From Psychromonas ingrahamii 37 (GTDB lineage: Bacteria > Pseudomonadota > Gammaproteobacteria > Enterobacterales > Psychromonadaceae), in contig NC_008709.1 of assembly GCF_000015285.1 (NCBI RefSeq), positions 1,054,001 to 1,118,000 on the forward strand: 64,000 nt of DNA, written 5' to 3'. The translations under genes and the position numbers were made by a program. Shown piece by piece: positions 29,138 through 38,928 of this stretch; the first letter of the stretch is position 1; every line of letters begins with the position of its first letter. The notes below the pieces were generated by a model. The model was not told the DNA's origin. It did no database searches and was given only the letters and a program-made list of their open reading frames with translations.

Positions 29138-30415
29138 TTAAAGCATTGAGAAGGCTTTTTTAGCAGCCGTTAACGTATCTTCAATATCTTGATCGCTATG
29201 GGCTAAAGATAAAAATCCAGCTTCAAAGGCAGAAGGGGCGAGATAAATGCCTTGTTCAAGCATCAAATGAAAGAATTTTTTAAATTTTTCTATGTCACAG
29301 GCACAAGCTTGTGTGTAATTGCTAACCTGTTCCGCTTCGGTAAAAAAGAAACCAAACATTCCGCCAGCATAATTGATAGCTAACGGTACATTTTCTTCTT
29401 TTGCGACGCGCTTTAAACCTAATGCTAATTTTTTTGTTTTTTCGGCAAGCTGTGCATATTCAGGTCTATCAAGGGCGGTCAGAGCCGCTAAACCCGCATG
29501 CATAGCAATGGGGTTACCCGACAGTGTGCCTGCTTGATATACCGGACCCGTAGGGGCGATATGCTGCATGACTTTTTTACTGCCACCAAATGCCCCAACC
29601 GGCATGCCACCGCCGATCACTTTGCCTAAAGTGGTTAAATCTGGTTTGATATCGTAATAAGCTTGTGCGCCACCGAGCGCAACCCGGAAACCTGTCATGA
29701 CTTCATCTAAAATTAACAATGCATCATTAGCGTCACAAATCTCTCTTAATCCCTGTAAAAACCCTTCTTGAGGAAGAATACAGTTCATGTTACCTGCAAC
29801 CGGTTCAACGATGATGCAGGCGATCTGATCTTTATACTCAGTAAACAGTTGTTGTACAGAGGCTAAGTCGTTATAGGTGGCTGTTAGAGTGTGTTTTGCA
29901 AAATCAGCTGGAATACCGGGAGAGCTTGGTTGGCCTAATGTAAGTGCGCCGGATCCTGCTTTTACCAATAATGAATCGGAGTGGCCGTGATAATTACCTT
30001 CAAACTTTAAAATCTTGTCACGACCTGTGTAACCTCGGGCTAAACGTATTGCACTCATGGTGGCTTCAGTCCCTGAGCTTACCATGCGCACCTGCTCCAT
30101 TGACGGCACTAAACTTTTTACTTTTTCTGCCATGATGATTTCTATTTCGGTTGGGGCACCAAAACTTAAGCCATTTTCAACAGCTGCAATAACCGCCGCT
30201 TTAATCTCCGGATGATTATGTCCTAAAATCATCGGTCCCCATGACCCGACATAATCAATATAGCTTTTTTTATCAACATCATAAATGTAAGCACCTTGTG
30301 CTTTTTCAATAAATAGAGGGTCACCACCAACGCCATTGAATGCGCGAGCTGGAGAGTTAACACCACCTGGAATAATTGCTTGTGCCCGATCGAAAAGTTG
30401 GTTAGATATGCTCAT
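29138..30415 (-). CDS. hemL: Glutamate-1-semialdehyde 2,1-aminomutase
   Basis: PLP enzyme making 5-aminolevulinate for haem. 425 residues from ATG 30415, which has AGGA at good spacing; an in-frame upstream start would add seven residues not seen in the family. Motifs: [18 protein letters not shown] (N-terminus), [59 protein letters not shown] and [17 protein letters not shown] with the PLP lysine. Gene order hemL-clcA-erpA is that of E. coli, although here hemL is divergent from clcA. Confidence 0.97.
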   Translation of the reverse strand: MSISNQLFDRAQAIIPGGVNSPARAFNGVGGDPLFIEKAQGAYIYDVDKKSYIDYVGSWGPMILGHNHPEIKAAVIAAVENGLSFGAPTEIEIIMAEKVKSLVPSMEQVRMVSSGTEATMSAIRLARGYTGRDKILKFEGNYHGHSDSLLVKAGSGALTLGQPSSPGIPADFAKHTLTATYNDLASVQQLFTEYKDQIACIIVEPVAGNMNCILPQEGFLQGLREICDANDALLILDEVMTGFRVALGGAQAYYDIKPDLTTLGKVIGGGMPVGAFGGSKKVMQHIAPTGPVYQAGTLSGNPIAMHAGLAALTALDRPEYAQLAEKTKKLALGLKRVAKEENVPLAINYAGGMFGFFFTEAEQVSNYTQACACDIEKFKKFFHLMLEQGIYLAPSAFEAGFLSLAHSDQDIEDTLTAAKKAFSML

Positions 30416-30436
30416 AAAAGTCCTATCAAAGATCAT

Positions 30437-31189
30437 TAAATTAGTCCGCTATAATAACAAATCCTCTATTTAAGTATATATGAGAGTTGATCATGGCTTT
30501 TTATTCGTTTCCTAAAAAGATTGAAACTATCGACTTTAGCTATTCTATTCGGATAGGTATTCTCTTTGCAACGATAATGGATTATCGATGCTGTGGTCGT
30601 TATCGGGTTTTTTTAGATTCAGTCTTATTTTTACTCAATATCTCTATTGGACTAAAGCTAAGAAAGTTGATCTGATGCTTGGAAATTGAGCTGTTAGTAA
30701 GTGCCTTTTAGTTTCAGCTCCACCGAATAAACTCCGAATGAAATAAGGTGAAAAGTGATACGGTAGTAAGGGTAAAACAAGGTGGAGAATGAAGGTCTGA
30801 TCCTGAGCTAGATTGTTTGAAAGTTCCGCTGATTTAAAAGCGATATTGGCGCGTCATTTTGTGCTACATCAAAAGAGCAATGCTTAAAGAATATTTAGCC
30901 CATTATGGTGCGCCTAAACCTTCTCATTATTTTAAAAAAGCGTTAAAGCAACGGGTCTTTGATTCAATCCAGACTTTAGTCCATAAATCCTAACTTAGCT
31001 GCTTTAGTGGGGGTATTGAATTTACTTGTTGATTAACTTCCTATTTATAACTTTGTTCAGTTGTTTTTTGCGTTAAATCATATTAGTTTGTAGCGATATT
31101 TTTATATAATGTTCATCCTGTATTCACGTTTGCGGCTTTTTGAGCGACGAGTTGCACTCTCCTTATCTTGAAATAGTTGTATTTATTTA
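30437..31189. other. 750-bp region without an intact gene
   Basis: Short open frames only. 30880-30993 could encode 37 residues (MLKEYLAHYGAPKPSHYFKK...) and 30487-30675 could encode 62, neither with a recognisable family. The region may hold decayed DNA; the promoter for clcA is expected near 31100. Confidence 0.4.
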
Positions 31190-32602
31190 ATGAATAAAAA
31201 AACACCAACGTCCTCTGTTAGTATACCAAAGCGTTTTATTACTCATTTTTTTACCCGTAAAAGTAGTGCCTTACTTATCTGGTTATCGGCCATTATTGGT
31301 ATTTTAGCGGGTGCCATGTCAGCGCTGTTTGACCATGGTATTATCTGGATCAGCGAATTACGTTTACAGTTAATTGCCTCTTTTGGTGACTCGGATATTC
31401 CGCTGTGGATCGTTGCTATCCCCATTTCCTCGTTTATGGCAGGTCTTGCATTTTACCTTACTCATCGATTTGCCCCTGAAGCGGGTGGCAGTGGTATTCC
31501 TGAAATAGAAGGTGCGATGGAAGGAATGCGACCGGTGCGTTGGAAAAGAGTTATTCCGGTGAAGTTTTTTGGCGGTCTCCTCGCGCTCGGCAGTGGTATG
31601 GCATTGGGGAGAGAGGGGCCTTCCGTGCAAATGGGCGGCAATATCGGGCGTATGATTTCTGACATTTTTAAAGTAGATCAGGCAGATGCTCAGGCGCTGT
31701 TAGCTGCCGGGGCAGCCGGTGGATTAGCGGCTGCATTTAATGCACCCCTTGCGGGCATTATGTTTGTTATCGAAGAGATGCGTTCACAATTTAATTACAG
31801 TTTAACCTCTACAAAAAGTGTTTTTATGAGCGCTGTAATGGCCACGATCGTAATGCGCTTTATGTCTGGTCAAGATGCGGTGATCAGCGTAACCCACTAT
31901 TCACATCCTGATTTACTGTCATTATGGTTATATTTATTATTGGGTTTTTGTTTTGGCGTAATTGGGCTTTTCTTTAATAAGCTGTTGCTTGCAGCGCAAG
32001 ATATGTATCTCTTTATACATAAAAATAAACGCTGGCGCTTTGTCTCCGTTGGTTTGTTTTTGGGGGCGGTTTTTGGCGCTTTATCGGTATTAGAGCCGCA
32101 GTTAGCTTATAGTGGCCTGGAGTTAATTCCCGAGATCGCTGGTGGGCATTATCTTTCTGGTGCTCTAATGATTATTTTTTTATTTCGTATCGTCACAACC
32201 TTAGCAAGCTTCGGCTCAGGTGCGCCTGGCGGTGTTTTTGCTCCAACCTTAGCGTTAGGCACCTTATTTGGCATGTTATTTGGACTCGCATGCCATGCTT
32301 TATTTCCCGAACTTGTCACTGAACCAGGCAGATTTGCTATTGCCGGGATGGGCGGGTTATTTGCCGCATCGGTTCGTGCACCGATCACCGGGATATTGTT
32401 AGTGATTGAAATGACTAGTAATTATGAGATGATTTTACCCTTAATAGTGACCTGTTTAGGAGCCACTATGGTCGCGCAAACGCTTGGCGGACGTCCAATT
32501 TATACGCAATTATTAGAACGGACAATGCGCATTTCAATGCGCCAAAAACGTCAAGAGCAAGCGCGTAAAGCAATGGTTCATCTCGAGCGTAATCAAAGAT
32601 AA
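31190..32602 (+). CDS. clcA: H+/Cl- exchange transporter ClcA
   Basis: CLC-family 2 Cl-/1 H+ antiporter of the inner membrane. 470 residues with the selectivity motifs GSGIPEIEGAM (about 99-109), GREGPSVQMGG (about 139; gating glutamate present), VIEEMRSQF (about 195; the proton-path glutamate is present) and GAPGGVFAPTLALG (about 343). Both glutamates mean an exchanger rather than a channel. Contributes to acid resistance in E. coli. Next to erpA as in E. coli. Confidence 0.95.
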   Translation: MNKKTPTSSVSIPKRFITHFFTRKSSALLIWLSAIIGILAGAMSALFDHGIIWISELRLQLIASFGDSDIPLWIVAIPISSFMAGLAFYLTHRFAPEAGGSGIPEIEGAMEGMRPVRWKRVIPVKFFGGLLALGSGMALGREGPSVQMGGNIGRMISDIFKVDQADAQALLAAGAAGGLAAAFNAPLAGIMFVIEEMRSQFNYSLTSTKSVFMSAVMATIVMRFMSGQDAVISVTHYSHPDLLSLWLYLLLGFCFGVIGLFFNKLLLAAQDMYLFIHKNKRWRFVSVGLFLGAVFGALSVLEPQLAYSGLELIPEIAGGHYLSGALMIIFLFRIVTTLASFGSGAPGGVFAPTLALGTLFGMLFGLACHALFPELVTEPGRFAIAGMGGLFAASVRAPITGILLVIEMTSNYEMILPLIVTCLGATMVAQTLGGRPIYTQLLERTMRISMRQKRQEQARKAMVHLERNQR

Positions 32603-32725
32603 TTTTTGATCATTTTTTTGAATCTTTCGACGATAGATAATTTAACTTTATTTGGTAGAGTTAATACTTGAACTAATTAGTCAGGTACTAGATAATGTTA
32701 TTCTGTTTACATATTTCTAGAGGTT

Positions 32726-33085
32726 ATGATGACATCCGAAGTCCAAGTCGAAGTGGCAATGCCAATCTATTTTAGCGACAGTGCTGCAAATAAAGTCAAA
32801 GGACTGATTGCGGAAGAAGAAAATCCAAATATGAAATTGCGAGTTTATGTTACTGGTGGTGGTTGTTCTGGTTTTTCTTATGGTTTTACTTTTGCTGAAA
32901 CTGCAAATGAGGATGATACCAAGATTGAAAATGCTGGTGTAACTCTGTTGGTGGATCCGATGAGTTTACAATATTTAGTCGGTGGTACAGTTGATTATAC
33001 CAATGGATTAGAGGGATCTCGATTTTTTGTTAATAACCCAAATGCAACGGCGACTTGTGGTTGTGGCTCTTCTTTTTCAATGTAA
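32726..33085 (+). CDS. erpA: Iron-sulfur cluster insertion protein ErpA
   Basis: A-type Fe-S carrier of 119 residues (118 from the second ATG). Cys ligands in [13 protein letters not shown] (about 43-55) and the C-terminal CGCGSSF. Family core [25 protein letters not shown] and [11 protein letters not shown] all present. Transfers [4Fe-4S] clusters to targets such as IspG. Tandem ATG ATG start; either is possible. Confidence 0.95.
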   Translation: MMTSEVQVEVAMPIYFSDSAANKVKGLIAEEENPNMKLRVYVTGGGCSGFSYGFTFAETANEDDTKIENAGVTLLVDPMSLQYLVGGTVDYTNGLEGSRFFVNNPNATATCGCGSSFSM

Positions 33086-33098
33086 CCTCAATAGCGAT

Positions 33099-33134
33099 AC
33101 CCATTCTACATCTGGTTGTTGAGGTAGAATGGGT
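33099..33134 (+). terminator. Hairpin terminator of erpA
   Basis: 11-bp perfect stem ACCCATTCTAC/GTAGAATGGGT with a 14-base loop, 13 bases after the erpA stop, followed only by TTTAAAC; a weak terminator. Confidence 0.55.
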
Positions 33135-33330
33135 TTAAACCACTTCTGCCTTTTCAAGTTATTTCCTCCATTCCAACAACGGCATTTTTAACACAAATAT
33201 TGCTTCCATTATAATAACCAGACCATTTCTAACAAAATATGACTTCATTCAATGCCTTTCTCGGTTATTAACTCGCGCAGTTTTTTTTATCAACTAAATT
33301 ATAAGTTGTTAGTAAAATTGAGGCTCTGCT

Positions 33331-34407
33331 ATGTTTGCTCGTATTGCTTATTTCTTTTCGTTGCGCCCTTATTGGCTGGCGTTGCTTATCAGCCTCTTAT
33401 TATTCTTATGGATGTTTTCCGGCAGTGAAGAAAACAGATCCCCAACAGCGGTAAAAAAACCACAAGAAAACTTTCCCCAAGTGCAAATAACCCATTTTAT
33501 TCCTCGACAAATGACTAAATCATTAACCTTATATGCCCACAGTGAGGCTGAAAGTCACATTATAGTGCGGGCAGAGGTTGCCGGTGGAATCAGTAAAACC
33601 TATGTTGAAAAGGGCAACTATGTGGAAATTAACAATAACTTGGCAGAAATAGATAAAAACGAACACCCTTTCAGGTTTGAACAAGCCAAAGCCCTTTTGT
33701 ATGAAAGGCAGTTAAATTATAACGCAGTCAAATTGTTAAATGCCAAAGGATTACAAGCCGACATTTATTTAGCTGAAGCAAACAGTTTGTTATTAGCAGC
33801 CAAATCCAACCTTGCACTGTTAGGCTTAACCTTAAAAAATACGCATATTACTGCGCCTTTTACGGGTGTTCTGCAGGAGAAATTTGTTGAACAAGGGGAT
33901 TATGTAAAGGTGGGTGATCCTCTTTTTAGTCTCGAAAATATTGATCCTATTGTTTTCCGTGGGGACACAACTGAGCATTATGTTAACCAATTAAGCTTAA
34001 ACCAGGAAGTTCGAGCAACACTATTATCGGCTGAGGTATTAACCGGTAAATTGACTTACATTGCATCAATGGCTGACCCGCAGAGCAGTACTTTTCGTGT
34101 TGAAGCGCAATTTGCAAATCCGAATAGGAAAATATTTTCCGGCATGAGTGCGCAACTCTCTATCCCGCTTTATTCCGTACAAGCGATTTATCTCTCGCCT
34201 TCAGCGTTAGCATTGGATAAAGAGGGCAATTTAGGGGTTAAATTAGTACAGAATGAGCGGGTTAGTTTTAAAAAAATTAATCTGGTTGAAGCTGATATTA
34301 ATGGTGTTTGGTTAACGGGTTTTGCTGGTGAAGTGGATATTATCACCTTAGGGCAAGGTTTTGTGAAATCGGGTGATCGCGTGCAGGCGATAATAGTGGA
34401 GAAATAA
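33331..34407 (+). CDS. RND efflux membrane-fusion protein
   Basis: Periplasmic adaptor of 358 residues with an N-terminal membrane anchor (about 10-30, LALLISLLLFLWMF). Lipoyl halves around GGISKTYVEKGNYVEINNNLAEID and ITAPFTGVLQEKFVEQGDYVKVGDPL flank a short coiled-coil hairpin. Links the RND pump encoded two bases downstream to an outer-membrane channel that is not in the window. Start ATG with GAGG eight bases upstream. Substrate unknown. Confidence 0.9.
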   Translation: MFARIAYFFSLRPYWLALLISLLLFLWMFSGSEENRSPTAVKKPQENFPQVQITHFIPRQMTKSLTLYAHSEAESHIIVRAEVAGGISKTYVEKGNYVEINNNLAEIDKNEHPFRFEQAKALLYERQLNYNAVKLLNAKGLQADIYLAEANSLLLAAKSNLALLGLTLKNTHITAPFTGVLQEKFVEQGDYVKVGDPLFSLENIDPIVFRGDTTEHYVNQLSLNQEVRATLLSAEVLTGKLTYIASMADPQSSTFRVEAQFANPNRKIFSGMSAQLSIPLYSVQAIYLSPSALALDKEGNLGVKLVQNERVSFKKINLVEADINGVWLTGFAGEVDIITLGQGFVKSGDRVQAIIVEK

Positions 34408-34409
34408 TC

Positions 34410-37400
34410 ATGACAGGGGTTATTGAGGGGACATTATCACGTAAACGTGTGGTCCTAACGTTGTTAGCTTTTTTATTGACCGCGGGTCTTTCTGCTTATA
34501 TTAATATCCCTAAAGAGGCCGAGCCCGATGTGCCTATTCCCATTATATACGTCTCTGTTCGCCATGAGGGGATCTCGCCGGAAGATGCTGAACGTTTACT
34601 GTTACGTCCCCTAGAGCAGGAATTGCGTGGCATTGAGGGGGTTAAGGAGATGAAATCCACCGCCAGTAGCGACTATGCCTCTATTGTTTTGGAGTTTTAT
34701 GTCGGAATTGATATTAAAGATGCGTTGATCAATGTGCGTGAGCAGGTGAATCAGGCAAAGGGTAAATTGCCGCAGGAAGGGGATGAGCCGATTGTTAAAC
34801 AAGTGACCTTAGCAACGGAAAATCCCGCGCTCACTATTTTATTATCCGGCAGTGCGCCCGAGCGGGCAATGGTTATTCTGGCGCGCACTCTGCGCGATAA
34901 TATCGAAGGATTTGCAGAAGTTTTAGAGGTTAAGATAGGGGGGGATCGTGAAGAAATGGTGGAGATTTTAGTGGATCCATTATTAATGGCAAGTTACCGG
35001 CTTAATATGAATGATATCTACACCTTAGTTTCTCGTAATAATCGTCTTGTTGCCGCCGGTATCATGGATACCGGTAAGGGGCGTTTTCCTATTAAAGTTC
35101 CGTCTGTTTTTTCAACCATTCAAGATGTCATGGCAATGCCGATTAAGGTTAGCGGTGATCGAGTGCTAACTTTTGCTGACGTTGCCCAAATTAGGCGCAC
35201 CTTTAAAGATCCCGCTGGCTTTGTCAGAGTTAATGGTTTACCGACTATCTCTCTGGAAGTGGTTAAACGTCCGGGTGAAAATATTATTGCGACTGTCGAT
35301 AAAGTGAAAGCCTTTATTGTTGAGAACGAAGTCTTATTGCCGAATAATATCCACATAAGTTACGCTGGCGATCGCGCTAAAGATGTAAAAAACATGCTTA
35401 ACGATCTGCAAAACAATGTCCTTAGCGCAGTATTATTAGTGGTCATTGTGATCGTTGCTATTCTTGGCGTTAGAAGTGCAGCGTTGGTGGGTATCGCTAT
35501 TCCCGGTTCCTTTTTAACCGGCATTCTAGTACTTTGGATGTCCGGCATTACGGTTAATATAGTCGTGTTATTTGCACTGATTATGTCCGTTGGTATGTTA
35601 GTCGATGGTGCCATAGTGGTCACCGAATTTGCCGATCGGGAGATGACGGCTGGGACAGATCGTCATAATGCTTACCTTAATGCTGCCAAGCGCATGGCAT
35701 GGCCTATTATTGCATCAACAGCCACCACGCTGGCAGCTTTTGCCCCGTTATTATTCTGGCCCGGTATTACCGGTGAATTTATGAAATACCTGCCACTCAC
35801 GTTAATTGCAACCCTAACGGCTTCTTTGGCGATGGCACTGATCTTTGTGCCGGTTCTGGGCAGTGTTTTTGGAAAACCGCGCTTATTATCGACAAAAGAA
35901 AAAAATAATGCCCTATTGGCAGAAAACGGCAACTTATTAAAATTAACCGGTTTTACTGGTTTCTATGTAAAAACACTCCATAAAGCCATTAAAAGTCCCT
36001 GGATCGTCTTGTTTTTGACCACTGCGGTTGCCATTTCCGGCGTTGTTTTGTTCGCAAAATCAAATTTGGGCGTAGAGTTTTTTCCACAGGTTGAGCCATC
36101 GGGTATTAATATTAAAGTGCGTTCCTATGGCGATTTTTCAATCGATGAACAAGATCAGATTATGTCTGGTATTGAGCAAAAAATATTACCACTGCAGGAT
36201 GAAATTGATACGCTTTATCTTAAAACGGGTGATACCACGGGGGAATCGATTGGCAGTATGCGTCTTAATTTAATTGATTGGCAAGACAGGCGCAGTGCAA
36301 CGGACATTATTGCTGATCTACTTGATCGTACAAAAAATCTTCCGGGTATTGAAATTGAGATAACAAAAGATCAGGCCGGCCCACCGGGCGGTAAGGCCTT
36401 ACAAATTGAAATAGGCTCAAGGTACCCGGAACTGTTACAGGAAAATGCCGATAAAATTCGCCATGCGCTGCAGGAAAAACCGTATTTTGTCAATATTGAA
36501 GATGATGGTGAAAAACCCGGTATTGAATGGCAATTTATCATTAATCGTGCTGATGCAGCACGTTATGGGGCTGATGCTACTCTGCTGGGAAGTGGCGTGC
36601 AGTTCTTAACCAATGGGTTAATGCTCGGGAGCTACCGTCCCGATGACGTTGATGACGAGTTAGATATTCGGGTCCGTTACCCTGAGAATGAAAGGACCTT
36701 AAGTAAACTTTCAGCACTGCGTTTGCAGACTCGTGCAGGGCAGGTGCCGGTCAGTCATTTTGTGGCGCTTATCCCATCCGTAAAACAATCCTCAATAAAA
36801 AAAGTGGATAGCCGTATTGTGATGACGGTCAGTGCAGATATGGCTGAAGGTTATAACTTAAGTCTTATCTTACCAGAGCTTGAAAAAGAGTTACTGGGCT
36901 TAGCGCTGGATCCTCGCATTAGTTTGAAAGTGCGTGGAGAAAATGAAGATCAGCAGGAAGCCGCCGCGTTTTTAAAAAATGCTTTTATGGTTGCACTGGC
37001 GGTGATGGCCCTGATTTTAATACTGCAATTTAACTCTTTTTATCAAGCTTTTTTAATTTTGAGCGCCGTTGTTTTTTCAACCACAGGGGTCTTTTTCGGG
37101 TTGTTTTTAAGCCAAAGTGCTTTTGGCATAGTAATGTCAGGCATTGGTGTTATTGCTCTGGCGGGGATAGTGGTCAACAATAATATTGTGTTAATTGATA
37201 CTTATAATGTTTTAAAAAACACTGGGGAAACCACTGAGAATACAATCTTAAGGACCGGGGCACAGCGTATCAGGCCAGTGTTACTGACCACTGTCACCAC
37301 TATTTTTGGCTTAATTCCCATGGTTTTAAAAGTTAATCTTGATTTTTTTACACGCAGTATTGAATTTGGTGCACCTTCTACTCAATGGTGGGCTCAACTG

Positions 37401-37526
37401 GCGACTGCGATTGCGGGAGGGTTGACCTTTGCAACCTTATTGACCCTTGTTTTGACACCTTGTTTATTAATGATTGGTGTTAATTCATCAGCATATTTTA
37501 AGCGCCATACAACAAAAAAACAGTAG
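34410..37526 (+). CDS. RND efflux pump, inner-membrane transporter
   Basis: 1038 residues, AcrB/HAE-type with two sets of six transmembrane segments and two large periplasmic loops. In segment 4 the motif is SVGMLVDGAIVV (about residue 395): the first of the AcrB Asp pair is present but the second is Gly. In segment 10 the AcrB lysine position reads IVVNNNIVLID. The proton relay therefore differs from classical AcrB, as in a related marine subfamily. The start overlaps the ribosome-binding context of the adaptor stop, so the two genes form an operon. Confidence 0.92.
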   Translation: MTGVIEGTLSRKRVVLTLLAFLLTAGLSAYINIPKEAEPDVPIPIIYVSVRHEGISPEDAERLLLRPLEQELRGIEGVKEMKSTASSDYASIVLEFYVGIDIKDALINVREQVNQAKGKLPQEGDEPIVKQVTLATENPALTILLSGSAPERAMVILARTLRDNIEGFAEVLEVKIGGDREEMVEILVDPLLMASYRLNMNDIYTLVSRNNRLVAAGIMDTGKGRFPIKVPSVFSTIQDVMAMPIKVSGDRVLTFADVAQIRRTFKDPAGFVRVNGLPTISLEVVKRPGENIIATVDKVKAFIVENEVLLPNNIHISYAGDRAKDVKNMLNDLQNNVLSAVLLVVIVIVAILGVRSAALVGIAIPGSFLTGILVLWMSGITVNIVVLFALIMSVGMLVDGAIVVTEFADREMTAGTDRHNAYLNAAKRMAWPIIASTATTLAAFAPLLFWPGITGEFMKYLPLTLIATLTASLAMALIFVPVLGSVFGKPRLLSTKEKNNALLAENGNLLKLTGFTGFYVKTLHKAIKSPWIVLFLTTAVAISGVVLFAKSNLGVEFFPQVEPSGINIKVRSYGDFSIDEQDQIMSGIEQKILPLQDEIDTLYLKTGDTTGESIGSMRLNLIDWQDRRSATDIIADLLDRTKNLPGIEIEITKDQAGPPGGKALQIEIGSRYPELLQENADKIRHALQEKPYFVNIEDDGEKPGIEWQFIINRADAARYGADATLLGSGVQFLTNGLMLGSYRPDDVDDELDIRVRYPENERTLSKLSALRLQTRAGQVPVSHFVALIPSVKQSSIKKVDSRIVMTVSADMAEGYNLSLILPELEKELLGLALDPRISLKVRGENEDQQEAAAFLKNAFMVALAVMALILILQFNSFYQAFLILSAVVFSTTGVFFGLFLSQSAFGIVMSGIGVIALAGIVVNNNIVLIDTYNVLKNTGETTENTILRTGAQRIRPVLLTTVTTIFGLIPMVLKVNLDFFTRSIEFGAPSTQWWAQLATAIAGGLTFATLLTLVLTPCLLMIGVNSSAYFKRHTTKKQ

Positions 37527-37672
37527 TTCTTTCTACTCTTATTTATCTTTAAAGTAACTTAAATTAGTCCAAATAAAGCAAAATAAAATCAACTAACTCA
37601 GTCCTTAAGCCTGTTTGGGTATATAATGTGCCATTTTTTATGAAATGGAGAATAATAAGTGGATAATCAAAG

Positions 37673-38299
37673 ATGTTAGAACAATTTATCTATATTGCAG
37701 ATATGATTGGCGTTATCTCCTGTGCTATTTCAGGTGTGCTGGTAGCAACTAGGTTACGTATGGATCCCGTTGGTATTATTGTGCTTGCAGCCGTGACCGG
37801 GATAGGTGGCGGCACACTTCGGGATATGATGATGGGAGCAACGCCAGTTTTTTGGATTGTTGATAATAATTATACTTATGTGATTACAATAACGGCTATT
37901 TTAACTGTTTTCTGGTTAAAACATATTCATCGATCCCCGCCTTATCTATTAATGATATTAGATGCGTTTGGACTGGCAATCTTCACTATTGTGGGTGCTC
38001 AAAAAGCATTAGCGTTAGGTTTTAGCGGACCTGTCGCTATTGCTATGGGGTGTATAACCGGGGTTGTGGGCGGTATGATTCGGGATCTGTTAAGCGGTCA
38101 AATACCCTTTGTGTTACAAAAAGAGATCTATGCAACAGCCTCTGTTCTGGGTGGAGTATTATTTGTATTATGCAGCTATCTTGAATTTACACCCATTTTA
38201 GCGATGAGCATCGCAATCAGCGGGACCTTATCACTACGCTTGAGTGCTATCTATTGGCACCTTTCCCTGCCCGTCTTTGCGTCGGACCGGGAAGCCTAA
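37673..38299 (+). CDS. TRIC-type (UPF0126) cation channel family membrane protein
   Basis: 208 residues, seven predicted transmembrane segments in two homologous halves: GVISCAISGVLVATRLRMDPVGIIVLAAVTGIGGGTLRDMM and DAFGLAIFTIVGAQKALALG...GVVGGMIRDLLSGQIP. The repeated GGG(T/M)xRD motif is diagnostic of the UPF0126/YicG family, related to trimeric intracellular cation channels. Physiological ion unknown. Monocistronic. Confidence 0.88.
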   Translation: MLEQFIYIADMIGVISCAISGVLVATRLRMDPVGIIVLAAVTGIGGGTLRDMMMGATPVFWIVDNNYTYVITITAILTVFWLKHIHRSPPYLLMILDAFGLAIFTIVGAQKALALGFSGPVAIAMGCITGVVGGMIRDLLSGQIPFVLQKEIYATASVLGGVLFVLCSYLEFTPILAMSIAISGTLSLRLSAIYWHLSLPVFASDREA

Positions 38300-38334
38300 T
38301 TAATAAGGTTTTATAAGAATGAGAGGGTAAGCTA

Positions 38335-38718
38335 TTAGTTAACCAGTGGGTATTGTAATTGCTCCCATAAAACCATATGCCCGGTTAAGTCAATGAGTTT
38401 TGTAAAGCCCAGTGCCTGTAAAGTCCTTGCTGCCATGTCTGCACGCCTTCCAGAGTGGCAATAAAGAATCACTTGTTGGTCTTTATAAGCAATTATTTTG
38501 TCCTGCTCTTTGCGTAATTGGTCATAGGGGATGTTAATAGCACCTTGAATATGCCCTTGGGTATATTCATTTTCTGTGCGCACATCAAGAATCACCAACA
38601 ACTTTTCATTTTGAATCTGTTTGATAAGTTGTTGTGGCTCTATATGTGAAACTTGTGCGTTACAAAAGCTGCTAAACAACAATAAAGTGGCCAGTTTAAG
38701 CATATTTTTAATGATCAT
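38335..38718 (-). CDS. Periplasmic rhodanese-like protein
   Basis: 127 residues with a signal peptide (LATLLLFSSFCNA, cleavage about residue 22) and a single rhodanese domain with active-site loop YCHSGRRADMAA (Cys about residue 87). PspE-like sulfurtransferase of the periplasm. GGG ribosome-binding site. Divergent from argA; the 200-bp gap holds both promoters. Confidence 0.87.
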   Translation of the reverse strand: MIIKNMLKLATLLLFSSFCNAQVSHIEPQQLIKQIQNEKLLVILDVRTENEYTQGHIQGAINIPYDQLRKEQDKIIAYKDQQVILYCHSGRRADMAARTLQALGFTKLIDLTGHMVLWEQLQYPLVN

Positions 38719-38928
38719 TGTATTACCCTATTATTAGTTTTAGCTAATATAACACAATAATAGGAATAACAAAGTGGCAGAAAATCGCATCTTGGGAATA
38801 ATAGAGTGCAAACCGTCCTATGGGTGATTTCTGGTGTATAACTAATGAACGAAAGTCATTAAATATTAATGCATTTTTGCGGACTGATTGATAATATATT
38901 AGACATAGGTGTTTAAATAGGTGTTGTA

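Noticed and set aside
30487..30993. Short frames between hemL and clcA
   Set aside because: No start signals of quality and no family match; recorded as a gene-free gap.
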